From contig CAJTMY010000069.1 of the NCBI GenBank assembly GCA_910577355.1, positions 1 through 7,560 on the forward strand: 7,560 nucleotides of DNA. Direction: 5' to 3'. This DNA is from an uncultured Muribaculaceae bacterium. GTDB lineage: Bacteria > Bacteroidota > Bacteroidia > Bacteroidales > Muribaculaceae. The position numbers and the translations under genes are program-made. The notes under the pieces are model-generated. The model saw only the letters and a program-made list of their open reading frames with translations. It was not told the origin of the DNA and ran no database searches. This document shows, piece by piece, positions 1-6,879 of this stretch. The stretch's first letter is position 1. Every line of letters begins with the position of its first letter.

Positions 1-26
1 ATTGAATTTCAATTATTTCAAAGAAC

Positions 27-58
27 TTTTATGATTTTTTAGTGGACACTAATGTTTG
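27..58 (+). promoter_or_regulatory. Possible promoter of the choloylglycine hydrolase gene
   Basis: A TTTT at 27-30 lies 19 bases before a TA at 50-51, which is followed by TTTG at 55-58. This resembles the Bacteroidetes -33 / -7 (TAnnTTTG) arrangement, but the -7 box has three bases instead of two between TA and TTTG. If it is real, transcription would start near base 65. The ATG at 82 would then be the start codon, and the ATG at 52, which sits inside the box, could not be used. Weak match; inference only. Confidence 0.3.
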
Positions 59-81
59 CAAGTAAAATTTTAATCCGCACT

Positions 82-1125
82 ATGAAAATTCTCCGTTCCG
101 CTCTTTTTATAGCTGCCGCTGCATTATCCGTAGGCTCCTCTATGGCATGCTCGCGTGTCGTATTCCGCGGCGACAGCACCGACGTGGTGATGGTAGGCCG
201 TACTCTCGACTGGCGCACACCCATTCCTACCAATATATATGTATATCCCGCCGGAATGTCGAAAACAAGCATGCCATCGGGCCCTCGGCTCGAATGGACT
301 TCCAAATACGGTTCAGTACTTGCCGTGGGTTATGACGGAGGTGTCACCGAAGGGATGAACGACCGCGGGCTGGTAGTAAACGGTCTGTTCTGCAAAGTAT
401 CCGAATACAAGCAGGCTCCTGAAGGTTCCGGCATGCCTGTCATGAGCCTTGCCGTACTCGTGAGTTACTTCCTCGACAATTTCGCGACTGTAGACGAAGT
501 ACAGGAATGGCTTGAGAATAACGAATTCGGCATCTCGGGCAAGACATTCGACGGCGGAACCGTATCGCTGCTCCACTGGGGGCTCACCGACCGCAGCGGC
601 AAAACCCTGATAATGGAATACGATGGAGGCAATCTCAACCTATATGCCTCAAAAGATTACCAGGTGCTCACCAACGACCCTGTATTCACGTCAATGCAAG
701 CCATCGACAGCTATTGGAAGCAGGTGGGAGGCATGAATTTCCTGCCGGGCGGTGTGCGGTCGCCCGACCGCTTCGCCCGCGCCGACTATTTCATCCACCA
801 CGTACCGTCCGCACACAAGACATCCGCACAGGCCTTGCCTGAACTGATGTCGATAATGGCAAACGTAAGCGTGCCATTCAATTACGAGGTACCCGGCCAG
901 CCGGAGCTGTCCACAACACAATGGCTTACGGTAAGCGACATCGTCCGCGGCCGATATTACATGAAATTCGCCGACTCGGAAGGGGCGTTCTATGTGGATC
1001 TTTCAGAGCTCACCTTGCATCCCGGCGCCCCTGTCCTGAAACTCGACACGACCCATCACGACGACTTTTTCGGATGTGTGAACGACAGGCTCATAAAATC
1101 CCGGCCATTCAATCCGATGTGGTGA
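82..1125 (+). CDS. Secreted choloylglycine hydrolase family protein (bile salt hydrolase / penicillin V acylase superfamily)
   Basis: An N-terminal-nucleophile hydrolase that cleaves linear amide bonds; family members deconjugate bile salts or hydrolyse penicillin V or N-acyl homoserine lactones. Starting at ATG 82, residues 1-22 form a signal peptide (positive start, alanine-rich core, SMA before the cut). Cleavage exposes Cys23, the expected catalytic nucleophile. Other family positions are visible: RTLDW (Arg40, Asp43), GMNDRGL near 91-97, TNDP (Asn198) and SPDRFAR (Arg230). Only about 20 residues separate TNDP from LPGG. Gram-positive bile salt hydrolases have roughly twice that, because of a tetramer assembly loop, so this belongs with the Gram-negative group and should act in the periplasm. 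Phe103 occupies the position where bile salt hydrolases have Asn and penicillin V acylases Tyr, so the substrate is uncertain. At 347 residues it is full length. ATG 52 would add ten residues before the signal peptide and is less likely. A terminator follows; it looks monocistronic. Confidence 0.9.
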   Translation: MKILRSALFIAAAALSVGSSMACSRVVFRGDSTDVVMVGRTLDWRTPIPTNIYVYPAGMSKTSMPSGPRLEWTSKYGSVLAVGYDGGVTEGMNDRGLVVNGLFCKVSEYKQAPEGSGMPVMSLAVLVSYFLDNFATVDEVQEWLENNEFGISGKTFDGGTVSLLHWGLTDRSGKTLIMEYDGGNLNLYASKDYQVLTNDPVFTSMQAIDSYWKQVGGMNFLPGGVRSPDRFARADYFIHHVPSAHKTSAQALPELMSIMANVSVPFNYEVPGQPELSTTQWLTVSDIVRGRYYMKFADSEGAFYVDLSELTLHPGAPVLKLDTTHHDDFFGCVNDRLIKSRPFNPMW

Positions 1126-1170
1126 TCAGAAGAGCATTTAACAAAACGTCTTTAATGTTTATAAAAATTT

Positions 1171-1203
1171 CGCGCGTGCGGTTCGCCACATGCGCGTTTT
1201 TTT
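1171..1203 (+). terminator. Intrinsic terminator of the choloylglycine hydrolase gene
   Basis: CGCGCGTG at 1171-1178 pairs with CATGCGCG at 1189-1196 (one G-U pair), extended by one more G-C pair across a mismatch around a GTTCGC loop. Seven T residues follow immediately (1197-1203) and an A-rich stretch precedes the stem. It lies 46 bases after the stop codon at 1125. The -7 box of the dnaE promoter begins two bases after the T-tract. Confidence 0.8.
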
Positions 1204-1212
1204 GTAACTTTG
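1182..1212 (+). promoter_or_regulatory. dnaE promoter (Bacteroidetes -33/-7 type)
   Basis: TAACTTTG at 1205-1212 is an exact match to the Bacteroidetes -7 consensus TAnnTTTG. TTCG at 1182-1185, 19 bases upstream, is a one-mismatch version of the -33 TTTG element. The predicted start site near 1219 leaves a leader of about 18 bases before ATG 1237. The box also argues against the in-frame TTG at 1210, which lies inside it. The -33 element is in the loop of the preceding terminator hairpin. Confidence 0.7.
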
Positions 1213-1236
1213 AAGCCTCCAACAATCAATCCATAC

Positions 1237-4200
1237 ATGAGCAGATTCGTACATCTTCACGTCCACAGCCAGTATTCACTCCTCGACGGCCAGGCCGCCA
1301 TACCCGCCATTGTCGACAAGGCCATAGCCGACGGAATGCCCGGTGTGGCCATTACCGACCATGGCGTGATGTACGGCATCAAGGAATTCACAAATTACGT
1401 AAACAAGAAAAACAAGCCGATACATGGTGAGATAAAAGATCTGTCAAAACGCCTCAAGATACTTCGCGAAGGTGAGCCCCCTGCCGAAGGCGAGAGCATC
1501 GAAAGCATCGAAGCGCGCATCGCCGAGCTCAAAGGCAAGATATTCAAGCCTATCATAGGCTGCGAGATGTATGTGGCCGAAGGAAGCATGCTCGAGCGAA
1601 CCGACAAGCGCGACACAGGCCGGCATCTTGTAGTGCTTGCAAAAAACTATACCGGCTACCGCAACCTCATCAAGCTTGTATCAAAGGCCTGGACACAGGG
1701 GTTCTATTTCCATCCGAGAACAGACCACGAGCAGTTCACGCAGCATCACGAAGGGCTCATCGTGTGCTCGGCATGCCTCGGCGGCGAAATACCCAAGTTG
1801 CTGCTGCGCGGCGACATCGAGGAAGCCGAGCGGCGTGTGAAATGGTGGAAAGACCTCATGGGCGACGACTACTATCTGGAACTCCAGCGCCACAAGGCCA
1901 CCGTGCCCCGCGCCAACCACGAGGTATACGAATTGCAGAAGCAGATAGAGCCGGAAATAATACGTATCGCACAGAAATACGGCATCAAGCTTATCGCCAC
2001 AAACGACTCGCACTTTGTGAACGAAGAAGACGCAGAGGCCCACGACCATCTGATATGCATATCGACCAAGGCCGACCTCAACGACGAAAAGCGCATGCTG
2101 TACACCAAGCAGGAATGGTTCAAGACAACCGAAGAGATGAGCCGGCTCTTCGCCGACATTCCGGAGGTGATATCCAATACACTCGAGATAATCGACAAAG
2201 TGGAGACATACAGTATCGACCACGGCCCCATAATGCCCAACTTCGCCATTCCGGCCGACTTCGGCACAGAAGATGAATACCGGCAACGCCTCACGGAGGA
2301 GGATCTCTTCAATGAGTTCACAGGCGACGAAAAAGGAAACGTGGTGCTGTCGCAGGCCGATGCCGAAGCAAAAATAGAAAAGCTCGGCGGCTACGAAAAG
2401 CTTTACCGCATAAAATTCGAGGCCGACTACCTGCGCAAACTCGCATATGAAGGTGCCGAAAAGCTTTATCCCACCCCATTCAGCGACGAACTGCGCGACC
2501 GCATCGAGTTTGAGCTGCACATAATGAAGACCATGGGATTCCCGGGATACTTCCTCATCGTGCAGGACTTCATACGCGCCGGCCGCGAACAGCTCGACGT
2601 ATCCATTGGCCCTGGTCGTGGATCGGCTGCCGGATCGGTAGTGGCATACTGCCTGGGTATCACCCGGATAGATCCGCTAAAATATGATCTGCTGTTCGAG
2701 CGATTCCTTAATCCCGACCGTATATCTCTACCTGATATAGATGTCGATTTCGACGACGACGGACGCGCCCGAGTGCTCAGATACGTCACCGAGAAATACG
2801 GAGAGCCCAACGTGGCACACATCATCACCTACGGCACCATGGCGGCAAAATCGGCCATAAAAGACGTAGCCCGAGTGGAACAGCTGCCCATACCCGAAGC
2901 AAACCGCCTCACAAAGCTCATCCCGGCACACATGCCGATGAAAAACGGCAAAGAACTTAAGCCCACTCTTGCCAACTGCTACGAATATCTGCCCGAGTTT
3001 CAGGCCGAGCTTCAAAGCCGGAATCCATTGATCACAAACACACTGCGATACGCCCGCTCGCTCGAAGGCAACGTGCGCAACACAGGCGTACATGCCTGCG
3101 GCGTCATAATATGCCGCGACGACGTGAGCGACTGGGTGCCCGTATCCACTGCCGACGACAAGGAGGAAGGCAAGCTGCTCGTAACACAGTACGAAGGCTC
3201 GGTGATCGAGGAAACCGGCCTTATCAAGATGGACTTCCTCGGGCTCAAGACCCTCTCGATAATAAAGACAGCCGTAGCCAACATAAAAGCCCACACCGGC
3301 GAAGATATCGACATCGACTCGATCGACATCACCGATCCGCTCACCTACGAGCTTTACTCCGCCGGACGCACCATCGGCACATTCCAGTTTGAGTCGGCCG
3401 GCATGCAGAAATACCTCCGCGAGCTCAAGCCAAGCACATTCGAGGATCTCATAGCCATGAACGCGCTCTACCGGCCGGGGCCTATGGACTACATACCCGA
3501 CTTCATCGACCGCAAGCACGGGCGCAAGCCAATCGAATACGACCTTGATGTGATGGAGCGTTACCTCAAGGACACCTATGGTGTGACCGTATACCAGGAA
3601 CAGGTCATGCTGCTGTCGCGCCTGCTGGCCAACTTCACGCGCGGAGAGAGCGATACACTACGCAAAGCCATGGGCAAGAAGCTCATCGACAAGATGAACG
3701 CCCTCAAGACCAAGTTCTTGGCCGGAGGCCAGGCCAACGGACACGATCCCAAGATCCTCGAGAAGATATGGGCCGACTGGGAGAAATTCGCCTCTTACGC
3801 CTTCAACAAGTCGCACGCCACATGCTACTCATGGGTAGCTTATCAGACGGGATATCTTAAGGCCCACTACCCTGCCGAATACATGGCTGCCGTGCTCACA
3901 CACAACCGCGCCGACTCGGTCAAGCTCGTCAACTTCATGGACGAATGCAAGAGCATGGGCATCACCGTAAAAGGCCCCGATGTGAACGAATCAGTACGCG
4001 ACTTCGGCGTCACCGCAGCCGGCGATATCCGCTTCGGACTATCGGCCATCTCCGGCATCGGCGACACCGTCGTGGCCGAGATTGTGAAAGCCCGTGGAGA
4101 CGAGCCGTTCAAAGACATATACGACTTCGTGGAGCGTGTGCCCTCGCAGTCCATCAACCGGCGCGTATTTGAGAATCTCGCACTGGCGGGCGCCTTCGAC

Positions 4201-5046
4201 TGCTTCGGGCAATTCAAGCGCGAGGATCTTGTGGACGACGGAGGAGGACGTGCCGGCGATTCCGTCCCCGAGATACTGCTCCGCTACGGAGCCTTGCATC
4301 AGAACGCCATGCGCAAGCAGGAAGCATCTCTGTTCGACTTCGACGACGAGCAACTCAACACAGAAGCACGCCCACGCATACAGCCGGCTGTGGAGTGGAA
4401 CCAGATAGTACGCCTCGACAAAGAGCGGGAACTTGTGGGCATGTACCTGTCGGCGCATCCTCTCGACCCCTACTACATAGAGCTTACATACGGTACAAGT
4501 TTCCGCCTCGCCGAGCGCGACGACACACCGCATGCCGACGGCGACGAGGTGTGCTTCGGCGGCATCGTAGCCGAGCGAACCGAGCGAACCACCCGACAGG
4601 GCAAGCAGATGATGATAATAAAGCTCGAAGACTTCACCGGCACTACCGAGGTAGTGATGTTCGAGGAGCAGATGCGCGAATTCGGCCATCATGTATCCGT
4701 AGGACGCCCTATATTGATTCGTGGCATATACAAGGCCAACCGGTTCAACGGCGAGCTGCGCTTCAATATCACAGCCATACGCCCTCTCGACGATTTCAAA
4801 GGCAAGATGGTCGACCAACTTGATGTAACCCTCACGCGTGCACAATGCCAATCGGAAATAACCGAGATGATCCTCAACCAGTTCAACGAAGGAGAAGGCC
4901 AGCCCGTGACGCTCAACTTCAGCATCGACACACAGCTCGAAGGCCGCACACAGAAACTGAAACTATCATCCGGCAAACATATACGCGTGAACCGCAAATT
5001 CCTAAAAAAACTTACCGATCAGGAAATTCAATTCAATCTTAATTAA
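1237..5046 (+). CDS. dnaE: DNA polymerase III subunit alpha (replicative polymerase)
   Basis: Catalytic subunit of the chromosomal replicase, 1269 residues. Residues 1-280 are a PHP domain whose probable metal ligands all appear present (His8, His10, Asp17, His42, Glu110, His130, Cys180, Asp257, His259), as in Thermus and unlike E. coli. The C-family polymerase core follows: GPGRGSAAGS at 458-467, the PDIDVDF acidic motif at 499-505, and Asp666 in MDFLGLKTL, the third catalytic aspartate. FNKSHA and the fingers region lie further on, then a helix-hairpin-helix near 934-958 (GISGIG-like). QEASLF at 1028-1033 is a likely sliding-clamp-binding motif. An OB fold spans about 1105-1180, followed by a short C-terminal tail. 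It is about 110 residues longer than the E. coli protein, mostly through a charged helical insertion at about 55-100 and another at about 343-395. ATG 1237 gives MSRFVHLHVHS, the usual family start; the TTG at 1210 overlaps the promoter. trxA follows 8 bases after the stop. Confidence 0.98.
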   Translation: MSRFVHLHVHSQYSLLDGQAAIPAIVDKAIADGMPGVAITDHGVMYGIKEFTNYVNKKNKPIHGEIKDLSKRLKILREGEPPAEGESIESIEARIAELKGKIFKPIIGCEMYVAEGSMLERTDKRDTGRHLVVLAKNYTGYRNLIKLVSKAWTQGFYFHPRTDHEQFTQHHEGLIVCSACLGGEIPKLLLRGDIEEAERRVKWWKDLMGDDYYLELQRHKATVPRANHEVYELQKQIEPEIIRIAQKYGIKLIATNDSHFVNEEDAEAHDHLICISTKADLNDEKRMLYTKQEWFKTTEEMSRLFADIPEVISNTLEIIDKVETYSIDHGPIMPNFAIPADFGTEDEYRQRLTEEDLFNEFTGDEKGNVVLSQADAEAKIEKLGGYEKLYRIKFEADYLRKLAYEGAEKLYPTPFSDELRDRIEFELHIMKTMGFPGYFLIVQDFIRAGREQLDVSIGPGRGSAAGSVVAYCLGITRIDPLKYDLLFERFLNPDRISLPDIDVDFDDDGRARVLRYVTEKYGEPNVAHIITYGTMAAKSAIKDVARVEQLPIPEANRLTKLIPAHMPMKNGKELKPTLANCYEYLPEFQAELQSRNPLITNTLRYARSLEGNVRNTGVHACGVIICRDDVSDWVPVSTADDKEEGKLLVTQYEGSVIEETGLIKMDFLGLKTLSIIKTAVANIKAHTGEDIDIDSIDITDPLTYELYSAGRTIGTFQFESAGMQKYLRELKPSTFEDLIAMNALYRPGPMDYIPDFIDRKHGRKPIEYDLDVMERYLKDTYGVTVYQEQVMLLSRLLANFTRGESDTLRKAMGKKLIDKMNALKTKFLAGGQANGHDPKILEKIWADWEKFASYAFNKSHATCYSWVAYQTGYLKAHYPAEYMAAVLTHNRADSVKLVNFMDECKSMGITVKGPDVNESVRDFGVTAAGDIRFGLSAISGIGDTVVAEIVKARGDEPFKDIYDFVERVPSQSINRRVFENLALAGAFDCFGQFKREDLVDDGGGRAGDSVPEILLRYGALHQNAMRKQEASLFDFDDEQLNTEARPRIQPAVEWNQIVRLDKERELVGMYLSAHPLDPYYIELTYGTSFRLAERDDTPHADGDEVCFGGIVAERTERTTRQGKQMMIIKLEDFTGTTEVVMFEEQMREFGHHVSVGRPILIRGIYKANRFNGELRFNITAIRPLDDFKGKMVDQLDVTLTRAQCQSEITEMILNQFNEGEGQPVTLNFSIDTQLEGRTQKLKLSSGKHIRVNRKFLKKLTDQEIQFNLN

Positions 5047-5054
5047 TACCTCAA

Positions 5055-5378
5055 ATGGCAAAAAATTTCACCGACGAGAACGTCAAAGACATCATCGCCA
5101 CCGGCAAGCCCGTTGTGATCGACTTCTGGGCCACATGGTGCGGCCCCTGCATGGGCATGGCCCCACTGATCGACCGCCTTTCCGAAGAATATGAAGGCCG
5201 CGTCGAAATCGGCAAATACAACATCGACGAGGAGAGCGATCTCACCACCGAATACCGCATAATGTCGATCCCCACCCTGCTCTTCTTCAAGGACGGCAAG
5301 AAGACCGACATCCGCCTTGCCGGCTCGCAGACCGAAGCCACCCTCCGCGCCAAGATCGACGAACTCCTCGCTCTCTGA
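5055..5378 (+). CDS. trxA: Thioredoxin
   Basis: Cytoplasmic thiol-disulfide oxidoreductase of 107 residues, the normal size for a stand-alone thioredoxin. The redox site WCGPC is at 28-32, preceded by the buried aspartate Asp23 in VIDFWATW. The cis-proline is Pro73 in SIPT, followed by the LLFFKDGK strand. There is no signal peptide or membrane segment, so it acts in the cytoplasm, recycled by thioredoxin reductase, which is not in this window. It begins 8 bases after the dnaE stop with no promoter box in the gap, so it is probably read from the dnaE transcript. Thioredoxin is an E. coli phage T7 polymerase partner, but nothing here suggests a replication role; the pairing is most simply shared housekeeping expression. 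A hairpin follows the gene. Confidence 0.95.
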   Translation: MAKNFTDENVKDIIATGKPVVIDFWATWCGPCMGMAPLIDRLSEEYEGRVEIGKYNIDEESDLTTEYRIMSIPTLLFFKDGKKTDIRLAGSQTEATLRAKIDELLAL

Positions 5379-5391
5379 ATCTCACGTATAC

Positions 5392-5436
5392 AGCAACGAC
5401 CTCCCGCCAATGTACTGACGGAAGGTCGTTTGCTTT
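5392..5436 (+). terminator. Terminator hairpin between convergent trxA and serpin genes
   Basis: AACGACCT at 5395-5402 pairs perfectly with AGGTCGTT at 5423-5430. Three further base pairs lie inside across a mismatch (CCG with CGG), and three outside (AGC with GCT) across one bulged T. The loop is about 12 bases. On the plus strand a broken T-rich run follows (CTTTATATAATCTTTTTA). It lies 14 bases after the trxA stop. It could also stop serpin transcripts on the minus strand, but no T-tract follows on that side. Confidence 0.7.
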
Positions 5437-5447
5437 ATATAATCTTT

Positions 5448-6701
5448 TTACAAATCACATACACGCCCTACCCCAATCACCGATTGCGTCATAGAGTTAT
5501 AAAGCACAAACATAAACGGGCGGTCGAACTTTACTGTAACCTCCTTATCCGGGAATTCAATATTGGTCTTCAGGACATTGATAGCCGATGCTGCCGACAG
5601 TTCCACACCTTTCTCATCCATATCAAACGCAGTATTTTGGAATGCCATTATCCTCGTCTTTCCAAACCATTCAGTCGGTATTTTTCCAAGCTTGTCCATA
5701 CCTTGAATGTATTCAGGCAAACCCATCGATTTGTAAGCTTCGATAAGATCAATATCAGTCTTGATGCTTAAACGGGGCAGATACAGATGCACGGCATAGA
5801 ATTCCGAAGCATCCATAGACCTTTTCCAATCATCGTAGGTGAAGCGCTCCGACAAATCCATGATATCGACACCCTCATTAGGCAGAATCAGCGACATCGA
5901 CGACCAGTCGCCCACTTGCATATTCAACATGCAATAGTCATCCGCTTCGATGTACTTCGCACGCTCGCGTTTGTACATCATATCCACCTCGCTCGTATAC
6001 GTCATGCCCTTGAAGTCCGCTTTATTCGTAGCGGTCGCTGCAAAAGAACTGAACCAATCGGCTCCAAACTGCAATGTGTTGATAAAATACGTAAGATCAA
6101 AAGGCCACGTCTTCTTTATAAAATTGTTAATCCTGCCGTTAGTCTTGTCATATACCCAAGCATTCATAAGGTTGCGTGCTTCGGGTTCGGCAAACTCCAC
6201 CCCATTCACATCCGCATAAAACAGACGGTTCATCCGCGTCGGATAATCCTTGTTCAACTGGCAAAAATCTGTTGAATACCATACCGAATTGTTTATATTG
6301 ATGTCGTCGTGCGACACAAGGTAGCGCAGCAATTTGTTGTTTACTGTATTAAATCCTTCAAGGTCTTTTTGCCCGAACATCGACAGCACCGCCGACGTCA
6401 CCTCATCGTCGCCGCTGTTTGCAAGCATCGCCAACGTATATGAAGCGCTCAGTGGCGATACAACAAAGTTAGTCTCCTCATTGTCTGATGCCTCACCACA
6501 TTGCGCAACAACATTGGCAAAGTCAAAGCCAAATCTGTTTATATCCTCATTGACCTTCTTCTCGGCATCAGTAAGCTCAAACATCTCGAGCGTCGAAATC
6601 TCATCGGCTTTGAACCATGTAGATGCCTCCTTTTCCTCACCCGAACATGCAGATATGGCAAGCATTAAAACAGGCATCAGCCATAACAATGTTTTTTTCA
6701 T
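5448..6701 (-). CDS. Serpin family protease inhibitor, predicted surface lipoprotein
   Basis: A serpin: such proteins trap target proteases by offering a bait loop and undergoing a large conformational change. From the ATG at 6701 the product has 417 residues. Residues 1-18 are a lipoprotein signal with ISAC lipobox (Cys19). SGEEKE follows, acidic as in Bacteroidetes lipoproteins exported to the cell surface. Core signatures: NFVVSPLSASYTLAML at 78-93, DKTNGRINNF at 185-194, FINTLQFGADW at 206-216, hinge DEKGVELSAASA at 362-373 and FDRPFMFVL at 392-400. Shutter residues Ser82, Ser85 and Asn208 are kept, but the usual shutter His is Gln355. The hinge departs from consensus (Val at P14, Leu at P12), and the bait loop is about five residues longer than in alpha-1-antitrypsin. 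P1 is therefore unclear, probably within 378-384. Inhibitory activity is plausible, not certain. The in-frame ATG at 6746 would put 15 residues before the signal peptide and is rejected. A truncated C10 protease gene lies upstream on the same strand. Confidence 0.92.
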   Translation of the reverse strand: MKKTLLWLMPVLMLAISACSGEEKEASTWFKADEISTLEMFELTDAEKKVNEDINRFGFDFANVVAQCGEASDNEETNFVVSPLSASYTLAMLANSGDDEVTSAVLSMFGQKDLEGFNTVNNKLLRYLVSHDDININNSVWYSTDFCQLNKDYPTRMNRLFYADVNGVEFAEPEARNLMNAWVYDKTNGRINNFIKKTWPFDLTYFINTLQFGADWFSSFAATATNKADFKGMTYTSEVDMMYKRERAKYIEADDYCMLNMQVGDWSSMSLILPNEGVDIMDLSERFTYDDWKRSMDASEFYAVHLYLPRLSIKTDIDLIEAYKSMGLPEYIQGMDKLGKIPTEWFGKTRIMAFQNTAFDMDEKGVELSAASAINVLKTNIEFPDKEVTVKFDRPFMFVLYNSMTQSVIGVGRVCDL

Positions 6702-6723
6702 ATACGTATGTATTAAGTATATA

Positions 6724-6879
6724 TTAATTAGCCCAAGGTATATCATGCGGTTCTATCCATATACTATACAGAGCCGAAGAATAAGAGCCAATCTCCATAC
6801 CATATTCAGGATGATCATATTCCTTACCTTGGGTCATGTCAAATATTCCTTCAAGAAAGAAACCGTTTGATTTTCCATA
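6724..6879 (-). pseudogene. Open coding-like remnant between the C10 gene and the serpin
   Basis: In a minus-strand frame different from the C10 gene, the stretch from about 6879 down to the TAA at 6724-6726 is open for roughly 50 codons. It reads from YGKSNGFFLEGIF to EPHDIPWAN. It has no good start codon and overlaps the 3' end of the C10 gene, so it is not a gene in its own right. It may be the displaced C-terminus of the same ancestral gene or the tail of another gene joined by deletion. I do not recognise the peptide, and it does not resemble the catalytic half of C10 proteases. Chance openness of this length is possible. Confidence 0.3.
6733..6740 (-). promoter_or_regulatory. Possible -7 box upstream of the serpin
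   Basis: On the minus strand 6740-6733 reads TACCTTGG, seven of eight positions of TAnnTTTG. It would place a transcription start about 25 bases before ATG 6701 and would exclude the longer start at 6746. No convincing -33 element is visible, and the serpin could instead be read from the upstream promoter at 7529-7536. Confidence 0.3.

Noticed and set aside
1..13. Perfect palindrome ATTGAA-T-TTCAAT at the window edge
   Set aside because: Short and AT-rich at a truncated edge; no second copy and no way to tell an operator or terminator remnant from chance.
52..81. Upstream in-frame ATG for the choloylglycine hydrolase
   Set aside because: It would place ten extra residues before a well-formed signal peptide and overlaps the possible -7 box; ATG 82 fits better.
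139..150. Lipobox reading of the cysteine in SSMAC of the choloylglycine hydrolase
   Set aside because: The -3 and -2 residues (Ser, Met) do not fit a lipobox, and this cysteine must have a free amino group to be the catalytic nucleophile.
1210..1236. TTG start nine codons before the chosen dnaE start
   Set aside because: It lies inside the perfect TAnnTTTG promoter box, and MSRFVHLHVHS is the normal family N-terminus.
921..1430. Plus-strand open frame bridging the hydrolase and dnaE
   Set aside because: It runs through the terminator and promoter in a shifted frame, and its product is low-complexity and arginine-rich; not a gene.
1681..2520. Long minus-strand open frame opposite dnaE
   Set aside because: It mirrors dnaE codon structure, has no recognisable domain and no start signals; an antisense shadow. 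The same holds for the frames at 2728-3519 and 4039-4851.
5787..6275. Plus-strand open frame opposite the serpin
   Set aside because: The serpin on the minus strand is unmistakable; this frame has no domain or promoter.
6702..6746. Upstream ATG for the serpin
   Set aside because: Adds 15 residues in front of a textbook lipoprotein signal peptide and overlaps the possible promoter.
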